From CAZRQL01 sp964602415 (lineage in GTDB: Bacteria > Bacteroidota > Bacteroidia > Cytophagales > Flammeovirgaceae): a stretch of DNA of 64,000 nucleotides. The notes under the pieces are model-generated. The model ran no database searches. It saw only the letters and a program-made list of their open reading frames with translations, and had not been told where the DNA came from. The DNA lies in the NCBI GenBank assembly GCA_964602415.1, contig CAZRQL010000019.1:1-64000 (forward strand), in the 5' to 3' direction. Position 1 is the first letter of the stretch, and each line of letters opens with the position of its first letter. The translations under genes were made by a program, and so were the position numbers. Shown here one piece after another: positions 52,624-61,926 of this stretch.

Positions 52624-55600
52624 ATGACCCTGAAAACCAATATAATAACAGCTATACTTTTGTGCTTGTCTTCTTTTGTATGGAGTCAGCCCTTTGACCG
52701 TTCGGCTTCTTTTGGCACCAACCGCATCCAACACAAACAGTTCAAATGGAGGTTTATCACCACTGAAAACTTTGAAATCTACTATTATGGAGAGGCTTAT
52801 GCGACCGCCGTTACCACAGCCGAATACGCCGAACAAGAACTCAATCGGATTGTTTCGATGGTGGGTAACGCACCCTACACAAAAACGAAAATATTTGTTT
52901 ACCAATCCATTAACGATTTGCGCCAAAGCAATGTCGGCATCAAGCACCAAGGTGTTTCGATGGGAGGGCAGACGCGCTTTTACCGCTCTCAAGTAGAAGT
53001 GGCCTTCACCGGCAACAAACATGAATTCAAAAAAGAACTCATCCGCTCTATCGCCGATTTGTTTCTTTTCGAGATGGTCTATGGGGGTAGTTTCAAAAAT
53101 ATCTTGCGCAGCTCTTTCCTTTTGAGTATCCCTGAATGGTTTTTGAGCGGTGCGGCCAGGTACATTGGGTACGGATGGAGCGAAGATATGGACGACTATA
53201 TGCGGGATGTATTTTTCAACCGCAGCACCCAAAGACTGTCCCGACTCGAAGGCGAAGAAGCCGAAATGGCCGGACAATCGGTCTGGAACTATATCGTCAT
53301 CAAATATGGCCAGTCAAATATGGCCAATATATTGAGTCTGGCAAAACTGTTTCGAGATGAAAAAAGCAGCATACAAAACACCCTCAACATACCCTACAAT
53401 AAGTTTTTGACGGGTTGGAGGTCGTTTTATTTGGATAAAGCCGACAAACTGATGGAGGATTTGTACATTCCCACCAAAAATGAAAAGATTAAAAAACTAA
53501 ATAAATCCGCTGTTTTCAATAAAATTGAATTTAGTCCTGATGGCAGCAAATTGGCCTACACACAAAGCGTAAACGGACGCTGGAAAGTGAAGGTCTTTGA
53601 CATGAACAAAAAAAAGACACAAACAGTACTAAGCGGAGGCTACAAAGTAATCAACCAACGTACCAATTCAAAAATACCCCTGCTCTCATGGCAGGACGAA
53701 AAAAATCTGGTTATATTGAGTACCAGAAGCTGGAAAAACTACTTATGGATGTATGATTTGGACAAAGTCTTATTTCCAAAAAAGAAAATTAAATTTAGAA
53801 GTTTTAGCAATATCAATGACTTTGACATCAGCGAAGACGGCAAAAAGATGGTCTTGAGTGCGGAACTGAAAGGCAGCAGCGATATTTATATTTACAACAT
53901 AAAGCCCCGCACTTATCAAATCATCACCAGTGATGAGTACGATGATATTTCGCCGCGTTTTATGCCTGACGGCAAAAGCATTGTTTTTGCATCCAACCGC
54001 AAAAGTGATACACTGGTAGTAAATGCAGGCCAATTGCCTGAAATTAACGACCATTTCAACCTGTTTGAATACCAGTTTGGTAAGACAACAAAACTAAACC
54101 GCTTGACTTCTACGGTAAGTTTCGACCACAGTCCCAAACCAATCGGTCAAGATGAAATACTGTACCTGAGCGACCAACGCGGAATCGGACAAGTTTTTAA
54201 AGTCAATACAAAAACCGGCTATCACACACAACTGACCTCCATTTATCAAAGCATCAAAAACTTCGATTATGATGGCCAAAAATTGGTTTACAACATCAAC
54301 TACAAAGGAAGAGAGCAATTTTTTGTCATAGACACTTTCTTTACCAACAAGTCTATTTTTTCTCCCAAAACAAACCGCCAAGAATATTTAGACAGAAAAT
54401 TTGTCGAATTCATGCGCGCCAAAGCCAAGGAAACAGAAAAAAAAGCCATCCTCGACAGCATGCCCAAACCCATAGAACCACCACGAAAACCCATCGCCAA
54501 CCACGAAGAAATTGATACAGACAATTACCAATTTGAAGGCTCTACCGACACAAAAGCCTCCGAGCGTTTTGCAGATAGAATCAAAAAAATAGGCAAGTCC
54601 AACCAGCCAATCATCAACAAACAGGATGAAACGGTTATCAAAGAAGCATCAACCTATTACAGGCAAGAGTTTACGGTAGATAATTTTGCCATCAATCCTT
54701 TTGTAGATATCCTTAGAGGCTTTGGCATGAAAGCCGATATTGCCTTGACCGACGAACTGGAAAACCACAAAATAAATATCGGTATGTTTGGGGGCATCAA
54801 TTTGGCCAACAACAGTTTCTTTTTTGAGTATGAGTACCTCAAGCACCGTTTGGACGTGGTTTTGCGCTATGAGAGGCTCAATTACATCCTTGACAGAGAA
54901 AATTTAAGCCAGATAAATCAAAAATACCAATTCAATACATTGGAAGCCTCTTTTGTGTATCCTTTTAGTGTAACATCCAGAGTCAGTATCACACCTTTTG
55001 TAGCCACAACCAAGTTTCTGAATTTGGAACTCAACAGCCTTTCGGAGCCTTCTATCTTTCGGTATTTTGGTGGCTTGAAAGCCGAATTTGTCTTTGACAA
55101 TACCATTACCCTTGGCTACAATATCAGATCAGGAAGCAGCTTCAAGGTCAGATATGAGAATTTCACAGACACAGAGCACCTGCAAAACTTGCAAAAATCC
55201 AATGAAAGTTTTTCGGTGGCCATGGTCGAGTTGAGGCGGTACCAGAGGATACACAGAAACATTATTTTCGTGCTCAGGGGCTGTTATGGGGCTATGTTTG
55301 GAGCAAAGCCGCGTATCTTTTCACTTGGGGGTATCCCCAACAATGTGTTTGGGGCACAAATAGAGCGCAAAGGGCCTGAAGACCCGTTTTTTTACGACCC
55401 CAATGCGCCCGGTGCCGCCTCTGTTGACAGAACCGACTGGATACTTCACCGTTTTGTTGGCCCTTTGAGAGGCTTCAACAACAATAAAATACACGGCCAG
55501 AACTATTTGTTGGCAAATGCCGAGTTGCGCTTTCCCGTCATCAAATACTTTTACAGGGGCAATATCAACAACAATTTTTTCCGCAACTTTCAATTGGTTG

Positions 55601-55863
55601 GTTTTTATGACATTGGCACGTCTTGGACGGGTTCGGGGCCTTTTACTGAAGAAAACTCCATCAACACCGAAATCATCTCCGCACCACCGTTTAGAATCAA
55701 AGTGGTCAATTTCCGGCAGCCTTTTTTGGTGGGCTATGGTGCAGGTTTGCGCTCTACAATATTGGGTTTCAATGCGAAAATTGATATGGCTTGGGGTAGT
55801 CAGGACAATTTGGTTACACAAAACAACCCTATGTTTTATTTTTCATTGGGACTTGACTTTTAA
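52624..55863 (+). CDS. Degenerate peptidase-MA / TolB-propeller / outer-membrane barrel protein
   Basis: Exported protein of 1079 aa from the ATG at 52624 (MTLKTNIITAILLCLSSFVWSQ signal; upstream codons to 52573 are unsupported). Residues ~35-290 have the order of a peptidase-MA (gluzincin) domain, but where HExxH is expected there is IRSIAD (~140), and where WFxEG is expected there is PEWFLSGAARY (170), so zinc and catalytic residues are missing. Residues ~300-580 hold TolB/WD40-like strands (FSPDGSKLAYTQ, DISEDGKKMVLSAE, FMPDGKSIVFASN). A charged linker follows, then a ~690-1079 barrel with a BamA-like GFNNNKIHGQ...NAELRFP and FYDIGTSWTG end. It probably sits in the outer membrane. 5 bp before aroA. 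Confidence 0.82.
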   Translation: MTLKTNIITAILLCLSSFVWSQPFDRSASFGTNRIQHKQFKWRFITTENFEIYYYGEAYATAVTTAEYAEQELNRIVSMVGNAPYTKTKIFVYQSINDLRQSNVGIKHQGVSMGGQTRFYRSQVEVAFTGNKHEFKKELIRSIADLFLFEMVYGGSFKNILRSSFLLSIPEWFLSGAARYIGYGWSEDMDDYMRDVFFNRSTQRLSRLEGEEAEMAGQSVWNYIVIKYGQSNMANILSLAKLFRDEKSSIQNTLNIPYNKFLTGWRSFYLDKADKLMEDLYIPTKNEKIKKLNKSAVFNKIEFSPDGSKLAYTQSVNGRWKVKVFDMNKKKTQTVLSGGYKVINQRTNSKIPLLSWQDEKNLVILSTRSWKNYLWMYDLDKVLFPKKKIKFRSFSNINDFDISEDGKKMVLSAELKGSSDIYIYNIKPRTYQIITSDEYDDISPRFMPDGKSIVFASNRKSDTLVVNAGQLPEINDHFNLFEYQFGKTTKLNRLTSTVSFDHSPKPIGQDEILYLSDQRGIGQVFKVNTKTGYHTQLTSIYQSIKNFDYDGQKLVYNINYKGREQFFVIDTFFTNKSIFSPKTNRQEYLDRKFVEFMRAKAKETEKKAILDSMPKPIEPPRKPIANHEEIDTDNYQFEGSTDTKASERFADRIKKIGKSNQPIINKQDETVIKEASTYYRQEFTVDNFAINPFVDILRGFGMKADIALTDELENHKINIGMFGGINLANNSFFFEYEYLKHRLDVVLRYERLNYILDRENLSQINQKYQFNTLEASFVYPFSVTSRVSITPFVATTKFLNLELNSLSEPSIFRYFGGLKAEFVFDNTITLGYNIRSGSSFKVRYENFTDTEHLQNLQKSNESFSVAMVELRRYQRIHRNIIFVLRGCYGAMFGAKPRIFSLGGIPNNVFGAQIERKGPEDPFFYDPNAPGAASVDRTDWILHRFVGPLRGFNNNKIHGQNYLLANAELRFPVIKYFYRGNINNNFFRNFQLVGFYDIGTSWTGSGPFTEENSINTEIISAPPFRIKVVNFRQPFLVGYGAGLRSTILGFNAKIDMAWGSQDNLVTQNNPMFYFSLGLDF

Positions 55864-55868
55864 AAGTT

Positions 55869-57086
55869 GTGCGTAAAAACTTTGTAAACCATTTGCCTGC
55901 CAGTAAAAGCCTTTCAGCGCGTGCGCTACTGGTGCAGGCTTTGTGTGAAGAGCGTTTTGAAATTGAAAACCTATCTACCGCACAAGACACCGAATTTTTG
56001 GCTAAAATACTCAAGGAAACCCACCAAGAAAGAGATACCGTCTTTGTGGGGGAAGGCGGCACTACGCTGCGATTTTTTTTGGCTTACGCAACCCTAAAAG
56101 CAAAAAAAATAACCCTTGAAGGAACAGAACGCCTAAACCAACGCCCCATCGCCGAACTGGTGGAAGCCTTAAGGCAACTGGGCGCAAACTTGACCTACAC
56201 AGAAAAAGAAGGCTGCGCACCCATTAAAATAGAAGGGTTTGAGCAAAAAAACAATAAAATACAAATCAACGGAGGCATCAGCAGCCAATTTGTCTCTGCT
56301 TTGATGCTTATTGCGCCCTGTTTGCCAATGGGGATGGAATTGACAGTAAAAAAGCCGATTGTGTCGAGGAGCTATATTGAGCTGACCCAATCGGTATTGG
56401 ATTTTTTTGGTGTCAAAACAAAAATCCAAGAAGCCCAACAACAACTCAGCATCTCAATAAAAAAACAATCCTTTGTTGCCAAAAACTACCGTGTGGAAAA
56501 AGATTGGTCTTCAGCCTCTTATTGGTACAGCGTAGTGGCTCTACAACCGCCGGGTACAAGCCTTTTTTTGCCTGATTTGGACTTGCAAAGCAGACAAGCC
56601 GACAGGGCTATGGCTGATTTTGGCCGCATGTTTGGTATTGAAAGCAAGGCAGAGGAGCATGGAATTTTTATCAATAAAAAATACAACTTCAAGCCGGATT
56701 TTTTTCAGGCCGATTGTTTAGAATGTCCCGACTTAGCGCAGACTTTGGCTTTTATGTGTACAGCTCTAAAAGTGCCTTTCAGGCTCACAGGGCTTTCGAC
56801 ATTGACAGAAAAAGAAACCAACCGAATAGCCGCTTTACAGAGTGAACTCCCAAAGTTGGGAGCTGTAAACATGGCTGCCGATGAGGATTCTATAAAAGTA
56901 GATGGGTACATCCATCCAAATAAAAACATTGAAATACAGACTTTTGGAGATCATCGAATGGTGATGGCCGCCGCCCCGCTGAGCTTAGTTTATGAATTAA
57001 ATATCCAAAACCCCGAACTGGTCAAAAAGTCGTACCCCTTGTTTTGGGAAGACTTTAGACAATCGAGCAATGGCTTGAACCAATAA
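55869..57086 (+). CDS. aroA: 3-phosphoshikimate 1-carboxyvinyltransferase (EPSP synthase)
   Basis: Sixth step of the shikimate pathway to aromatic amino acids, target of glyphosate. 405 aa, slightly short. Start is GTG at 55869, 5 bp after the upstream stop; the next ATG is deep inside. Active-site motifs: PASKSLSARALL, GEGGTTLRFFLAYA, GTERLNQRPIAELVEAL, SSQFVSALML, PDLAQTLAF with the catalytic Asp, KETNR (normally KETDR), and DHRMVMA. The Asp to Asn change in KETNR is notable, though the Glu and Arg are kept. It is closely linked to the outer-membrane gene upstream. Confidence 0.93.
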   Translation: MRKNFVNHLPASKSLSARALLVQALCEERFEIENLSTAQDTEFLAKILKETHQERDTVFVGEGGTTLRFFLAYATLKAKKITLEGTERLNQRPIAELVEALRQLGANLTYTEKEGCAPIKIEGFEQKNNKIQINGGISSQFVSALMLIAPCLPMGMELTVKKPIVSRSYIELTQSVLDFFGVKTKIQEAQQQLSISIKKQSFVAKNYRVEKDWSSASYWYSVVALQPPGTSLFLPDLDLQSRQADRAMADFGRMFGIESKAEEHGIFINKKYNFKPDFFQADCLECPDLAQTLAFMCTALKVPFRLTGLSTLTEKETNRIAALQSELPKLGAVNMAADEDSIKVDGYIHPNKNIEIQTFGDHRMVMAAAPLSLVYELNIQNPELVKKSYPLFWEDFRQSSNGLNQ

Positions 57087-57217
57087 AAAATGTTGACAAA
57101 TCCTATGTCTCAGCTTTGGGTGCCGTCGATGTTGATTAGGACTTTTATCTTCGTTAAGAATTGTTTGATATAAATTTATCAAAGATATTTGGTTTTATCA
57201 AATTTAGTGTGTCGTTT

Positions 57218-57225
57218 TAGGTTTG
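57218..57225 (+). promoter_or_regulatory. -7 box of the TonB receptor-SGNH operon
   Basis: TAGGTTTG, 14 nt before the ATG at 57240. TTTG lies 26 nt upstream of the box (57188-57191), slightly far. Confidence 0.5.
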
Positions 57226-57239
57226 AAAATTTTTTTAAT

Positions 57240-60152
57240 ATGAGATTAACTTTACATTCGTATCTAATTGGTTTGTGGCTGACGATGGGTTCGTTGTCGG
57301 CTTTTGGCCAAAGTACCATTACGGGTACTGTCAAAGACAAAGAGACAGGGGAGACCATGGTCGGGGTCAGTGTGGTCATCAAAGGCAAAGTGCAAGGCAC
57401 TACCACCGGAATCAATGGCGGCTTCAAACTCCAGACGAACCTGCCGCTACCGCTAACGCTGGTGGTAACCTTGGTGGGCTACAAAACCCAAGAAGTTGAA
57501 GTGAGCGACGCTTCCAATCCTCTGGAAATCGCGTTGGAAGAACATTCTGTCCTCTATGATGAGGTAGTCATTTCTGCCTCAAGGATAGAAGAAAACATCA
57601 TGACCTCGCCGGTTTCCATCGAAAAAATGGACATCATAGCAGTCAAGGAAGCCCCTTCCGACAACTACTACAAAGGACTGGCCGCACTCAAAGGCGTGGA
57701 CGTAAGCACAAGTAGCATCGGCTTCCAAATTGTCAACACCCGAGGCTTCAACTCTACGGGCAACACCCGCTTCGTGCAAATGACCGACGGGATGGACACA
57801 CAAGCCCCCGGGCTGAATTTTCCCATCGGCAACCTCAACGGCCCCTCTGAGATTGATGTAGAATCGGTAGAACTGATACCCGGTGCTTCTTCGGCTTTGT
57901 ATGGGCCTAATGCTTTCAATGGTATTTTGTTGGTAACGAGCAAAAATCCTTTTCAGTACAAAGGGCTTAGTGCGTTTGCAAAAGTAGGGGCTAACCACTT
58001 GAGCGGCAATAGCCTTGAGCCTTCCGGTGCCCAGCCTCTTTACGAAGGATCCATCCGCTACGCCAATACGCTTTTCAACGACAAGTTGGGATATAAAATC
58101 CACGCCAGCTACTTTGCCGCCAACGACTGGCACGGAACCGACCTGAGTGATCAAAACGTAGCTTCGCAAGGGGCTTTGCCCTTCAACCCGGGAGCCAACC
58201 AACTCCATATCTTGGGAGACGAAGTAGGCACCAACTTGGCTTTGTTAGGCTTTTCATCCGCTGCAAGGGCTGCCATCACCGGACAAGGGCTGGGAGCGTA
58301 TTTGCCGCTGCTGCCCAATACCCCCGTCTCAAGAACAGGCTATCTGGAAAAAGACCTTGTCGATTACAACGCCAAAAACTTGAAAATCAATGCTGCTTTG
58401 CATTACCGTATCACATCGGGCATAGAGGCGATTTACAACTTCAATATGGGATCGGGTACTTCGGTCTATACAGGAGCCAACCGCTATTCGCTCCAAAACT
58501 TCAGCATCATGCAGCACAAAGTAGAGCTAAAAGGCGACAACTTCTTCATTAGAGGCTACACCACCCAAGAGCGTTCGGGAGACTCCTACGATGCCAACTT
58601 TTTGGGAATCGGTATCAACAGAGAATGGCGCAGCGATGGCGAGTGGTTTGTGCGCTATGCCACGGCTTATTTGGGGGCTTTGGCTCAACAAGGCGTGGAC
58701 ATCAATACTTTCAACTTACTTCCTGAACGCAGGAATGCCTTTATGACCACCGCCCACCAAGCGGCGCGCACGGTTGCAGATGATGGCAGGTTTTTGCCCG
58801 GGTCTTCTGATTTCAACGCGGCAAGGGACAAAGTCAAATCCAGCGAAGTGCCCCGAGGAGCCAAATTCAACGATGCCACCAACCTCTACCATGGCGAAGC
58901 CCAATACAACTTCAAAAATGAAATCAAGTTTATGGACGTAGTAGCCGGAGCCAGTTACCGCTTCTACCAACTGAACTCAAACGGGACCATCTTCCCTGAT
59001 ACCGCCGGAAACCCCATCACTATTTACGAATACGGCGGATTCTTGCAAGCCAGCAAAAAAGTAATGCAAGAAAAGCTCAAACTCACCGCTTCGTTGCGCT
59101 ACGACAAAAACGAAAACTTTGAGGGACAATGGAACCCCAGATTTTCGGCTGTCTATACACTGAAAGAAAAACACAACTTCCGCGCTTCGTTCCAAACCGG
59201 TTTTCGTATGCCCACCACCCAAGCGCAACACATTAGTTTGGGGGTAGGTGCTTTCAGGCTGCTGGGTGGACTGCCCTACTATGCACAAAATGTGCCCGTT
59301 TATAGGGAAGGGCAACTCATCCGTACCACCAACATCACTGAAAACACTTTTACCATCAACTCCGTCAATGCCTACACAGCCGCTGTGATTGCCGCCGGCT
59401 CTACTGCCGCCGTGGTGGACCCCCGCAACATCGCTTTGCTTCAGCCGTTTACAAATTTCCGTCCTGTCAGACCCGAGCGCGTAGAGTCTTACGAAGTCGG
59501 CTACAAGAGTTTGCTTTTCAACAACAAACTAATGATTGATTTGGCCTACTACCGCAGCAATTTTTATGACTTCATCACCCAAGTCCGTGTGCGTCAAGCC
59601 GCCGGGTTCGTACCAACAGGCAGAAATATTGACCCTACCGACCCCAGATTGGCCAATGCCCAAACCTTGCTTTCGGGAAGTGAAGAAAACACCTTCCAAA
59701 TCTACACCAACGCCACAGAAGTATTTCGTGCCCAAGGATTTGCGGCAGGCGCAGCCTACAGCTTCCGCAAAGGATATACCTTATCAGGCAACTACAACTG
59801 GAACGAACTGGTAACCGGCAGCAACACACCCGGATTTTTGACCGAGTTCAACACCCCTGCCCACAAGTTCAATATCACTTTTGCCAACAGAAAAGTCATC
59901 AAAAATTTGGGATTCAGCGTAAACTATCGCTGGCAAGACAAACTCTACTGGGAGTCGTCCTTTGCCATCGGTGAAGTGCCTGCTTTCCACAATATAGATG
60001 CACAGGTAAGCTATAAAGTACCCTCTATCAAATCGGTACTGCGCTTGGGAGCTTCCAACCTCACCAACAACCGCTACTTCCAAAACCTGGGAGGCCCAAC
60101 TCTGGGAGCTATTTACTATGTGTCTATCACCTTTGACGAGTTTTTAAAATAA
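57240..60152 (+). CDS. TonB-dependent outer-membrane receptor with carboxypeptidase-regulatory-like domain
   Basis: Outer-membrane importer powered by TonB-ExbBD. 970 aa from the ATG at 57240 (MRLTLHSYLIGLWLTMGSLSAFGQ signal; the frame to 57189 is unsupported). Residues ~25-105 are a CarboxypepD_reg-like domain (ITGTVKDKETGETMVGVSVVIKG). A plug domain (~110-235) shows VNTRGFNSTGNTRFVQMTDGMD and VESVELIPGASSALYGPNAFNGILLVTSK. The rest is a 22-strand-type barrel ending YVSITFDEFLK with a terminal aromatic. No SusD is next to it; an SGNH-hydrolase lipoprotein follows after 18 bp, so the pair may capture an acylated or esterified ligand. Confidence 0.94.
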   Translation: MRLTLHSYLIGLWLTMGSLSAFGQSTITGTVKDKETGETMVGVSVVIKGKVQGTTTGINGGFKLQTNLPLPLTLVVTLVGYKTQEVEVSDASNPLEIALEEHSVLYDEVVISASRIEENIMTSPVSIEKMDIIAVKEAPSDNYYKGLAALKGVDVSTSSIGFQIVNTRGFNSTGNTRFVQMTDGMDTQAPGLNFPIGNLNGPSEIDVESVELIPGASSALYGPNAFNGILLVTSKNPFQYKGLSAFAKVGANHLSGNSLEPSGAQPLYEGSIRYANTLFNDKLGYKIHASYFAANDWHGTDLSDQNVASQGALPFNPGANQLHILGDEVGTNLALLGFSSAARAAITGQGLGAYLPLLPNTPVSRTGYLEKDLVDYNAKNLKINAALHYRITSGIEAIYNFNMGSGTSVYTGANRYSLQNFSIMQHKVELKGDNFFIRGYTTQERSGDSYDANFLGIGINREWRSDGEWFVRYATAYLGALAQQGVDINTFNLLPERRNAFMTTAHQAARTVADDGRFLPGSSDFNAARDKVKSSEVPRGAKFNDATNLYHGEAQYNFKNEIKFMDVVAGASYRFYQLNSNGTIFPDTAGNPITIYEYGGFLQASKKVMQEKLKLTASLRYDKNENFEGQWNPRFSAVYTLKEKHNFRASFQTGFRMPTTQAQHISLGVGAFRLLGGLPYYAQNVPVYREGQLIRTTNITENTFTINSVNAYTAAVIAAGSTAAVVDPRNIALLQPFTNFRPVRPERVESYEVGYKSLLFNNKLMIDLAYYRSNFYDFITQVRVRQAAGFVPTGRNIDPTDPRLANAQTLLSGSEENTFQIYTNATEVFRAQGFAAGAAYSFRKGYTLSGNYNWNELVTGSNTPGFLTEFNTPAHKFNITFANRKVIKNLGFSVNYRWQDKLYWESSFAIGEVPAFHNIDAQVSYKVPSIKSVLRLGASNLTNNRYFQNLGGPTLGAIYYVSITFDEFLK

Positions 60153-60170
60153 ATCTAACTGCCTAAATTT

Positions 60171-61577
60171 ATGAAAATCAAATCTCTAATCATTTATGCG
60201 GCAGCCATGCTTTTGCTGGGTGCTTGCTCATACAACTTCAAAGAAGTACCTGCCCCTTCCGCCGGCAACCAAGTAAGTTTTGCCAAGTACGTAGCCATTG
60301 GCAACTCGCTGACAGCAGGGTACATGGACAATGCGCTCTACTCCCGTGGCCAAGCCAACAACTATGCCGCCATTTTGGCCGGACAATTTAAAGCTGTAGG
60401 AGGCGGTGAGTTCAACCAACCCGATATCAACGCCGAAAATGGCTTTGCGGGTTTTGTCAACGACAGCCCTGTTGGAAGGCTTTTCCTCAAAAACGTACCC
60501 GGCAGTGCCCTACCCATCCCTACCAACAAAGTCCCCGGACAAATTCCCAGTGCCTACACAGGCGATAAAAGCAAACTCAACAACTTTGCTGTGCCCGGCC
60601 TGAATCTGGCAGGTGCGCTATCCCCCGCCGCTGCACAAAATCCGCTTTATGCCTGTTTTGCCAGTGCACCCGGTACTTCTACCCCACTGGGAGATTTTAC
60701 CCGTGCGCTGCGCAATGGAGGTACATTTTTTTCGGTGTGGCTGGGCTCTAACGATGTGTTGGGCTATGGCTTCAGTGGAGGAACAAACCCTGCCGCTTTG
60801 ACTTCGCCCGCCGATTTTGCCCTGCGGTTCAACGCCATTATAGACTCTACACTGACCGCTGCACCCAACAGCAAAGGATTTGTGATGAACATTCCCAATG
60901 TTTTGATTACTCCTTTCTTTCAACTCGTTACACAATTTACCCCATCACTTTCTGCTGCCCAAGCAGCAGCCCTCAATGCCGGATGGGCGCAGTTCAATGC
61001 AGGTGTCAATTTTTACAACTCCACTCCCGGACTACCCGATAGCCTCAAACGACCCAATATTGTTTGGCAAGAAGGACGAAACGGCTTTGTGATAGAAGAC
61101 CGCGACCTGCCCACCGTGCCCGGGCTACCCAAATACCGCCAACTCAGACAGGGCGAAAGCGTACTGTTTACTGCCTTTCTTGATGTGCTCAACAAAGGAG
61201 TGGGAACCGCCTCAGCCGTCCCTGACAACCAATCACTGACTCTCAAAGAGGTAATTACCATCGCAACGGCTGTGGGTCAGTATAATGCCATCATAAAAAA
61301 CAAAGTGGACGCCAACCCCGAACGAATATTGCTCATTGATGTCGATGCCATCAATACCGATGTAGTAGTAAGGCAAAACGTGAGCATCAGAGGAATAGGT
61401 CTCAACGGCAGCATCGAACCACCCTCAGGCGGCTACTCCCTCGATGCCATACACCCCAATGCCCGCTACCATGCCTATTTTGCAAGCAAAATCATAGAGG
61501 CCATCAATGCCAAATGGGGCAGCAGCATCCCCAACCTAAACCCCAACGACTACTTAGCCAACGACTTGCCTAATTAG
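60171..61577 (+). CDS. SGNH/GDSL-hydrolase lipoprotein
   Basis: Exported lipoprotein of 468 aa with lipobox (LLLGAC, Cys20). SGNH blocks are in order: the Ser nucleophile in AIGNSLTAGY (~residue 46), a Gly in the N-terminal ...GLNLAGA region, LGSNDVLG with the conserved Asn (~190), and the DAIHPN catalytic Asp-His near residue 425. The sequence between is longer than in simple esterases, with Ala/Pro-rich insertions. It starts 18 bp after the TonB receptor stop. It would sit in the envelope and could release an acyl or acetyl group from a compound taken up by the receptor; the ligand is unknown. Confidence 0.92.
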   Translation: MKIKSLIIYAAAMLLLGACSYNFKEVPAPSAGNQVSFAKYVAIGNSLTAGYMDNALYSRGQANNYAAILAGQFKAVGGGEFNQPDINAENGFAGFVNDSPVGRLFLKNVPGSALPIPTNKVPGQIPSAYTGDKSKLNNFAVPGLNLAGALSPAAAQNPLYACFASAPGTSTPLGDFTRALRNGGTFFSVWLGSNDVLGYGFSGGTNPAALTSPADFALRFNAIIDSTLTAAPNSKGFVMNIPNVLITPFFQLVTQFTPSLSAAQAAALNAGWAQFNAGVNFYNSTPGLPDSLKRPNIVWQEGRNGFVIEDRDLPTVPGLPKYRQLRQGESVLFTAFLDVLNKGVGTASAVPDNQSLTLKEVITIATAVGQYNAIIKNKVDANPERILLIDVDAINTDVVVRQNVSIRGIGLNGSIEPPSGGYSLDAIHPNARYHAYFASKIIEAINAKWGSSIPNLNPNDYLANDLPN

Positions 61578-61604
61578 ATTTTCTTGCATCAACACTGCCT
61601 TTGC

Positions 61605-61640
61605 AATAGCCGCAGGTTTAGACCTGTGGCTATTTTGTTT
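61605..61640 (+). terminator. Terminator after the SGNH lipoprotein
   Basis: 13-bp stem AATAGCCGCAGGT/ACCTGTGGCTATT (one G-T pair), loop TTAG, followed by TTGTTT. Confidence 0.8.
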
Positions 61641-61880
61641 AGTGTCTTATCCTGAAATAGCTCTATGTAAACACGAACTAAGCGATAGGCAGAAACAGCT
61701 TTTATGGCTTCAATTGTTGAGAATAGGCTATCCCTATGGCATGTTTATAGAAAAACGACTCAACAGAAATTTTTCTACTCCTTAATTAAATATGCCCGCC
61801 CCGTAAGCATCATAGGTTTACAGCCCTTTGTAATTTCTGATATGCTAAAATCAATGGGCTGGGTTGGGTTTTTGCCAAAC
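61641..61880. other. Stretch without a recognisable gene
   Basis: A plus-strand frame is open from before this stretch to a stop near 61787 (reading VSYPEIALCKHELSDRQKQ and on) but has no good start and no recognised family. A 76-codon frame at 61704-61934 runs into the terminator. The frames look like debris, possibly of a mobile element; I call no gene here. Confidence 0.4.
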
Positions 61881-61883
61881 AAA

Positions 61884-61909
61884 AAAACCCGACCGTTTGG
61901 CCGGGTTTT
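61884..61909 (-). terminator. Terminator after the Oar-like receptor
   Basis: Stem AAAACCCG/CGGGTTTT (61884-61891 with 61902-61909) with inner CC/GG, loop GTTT, then a T run on the minus strand. It lies 18 bp beyond the stop at 61927. Confidence 0.82.
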
Positions 61910-61926
61910 CGCTGAGAAAAGAGCGT

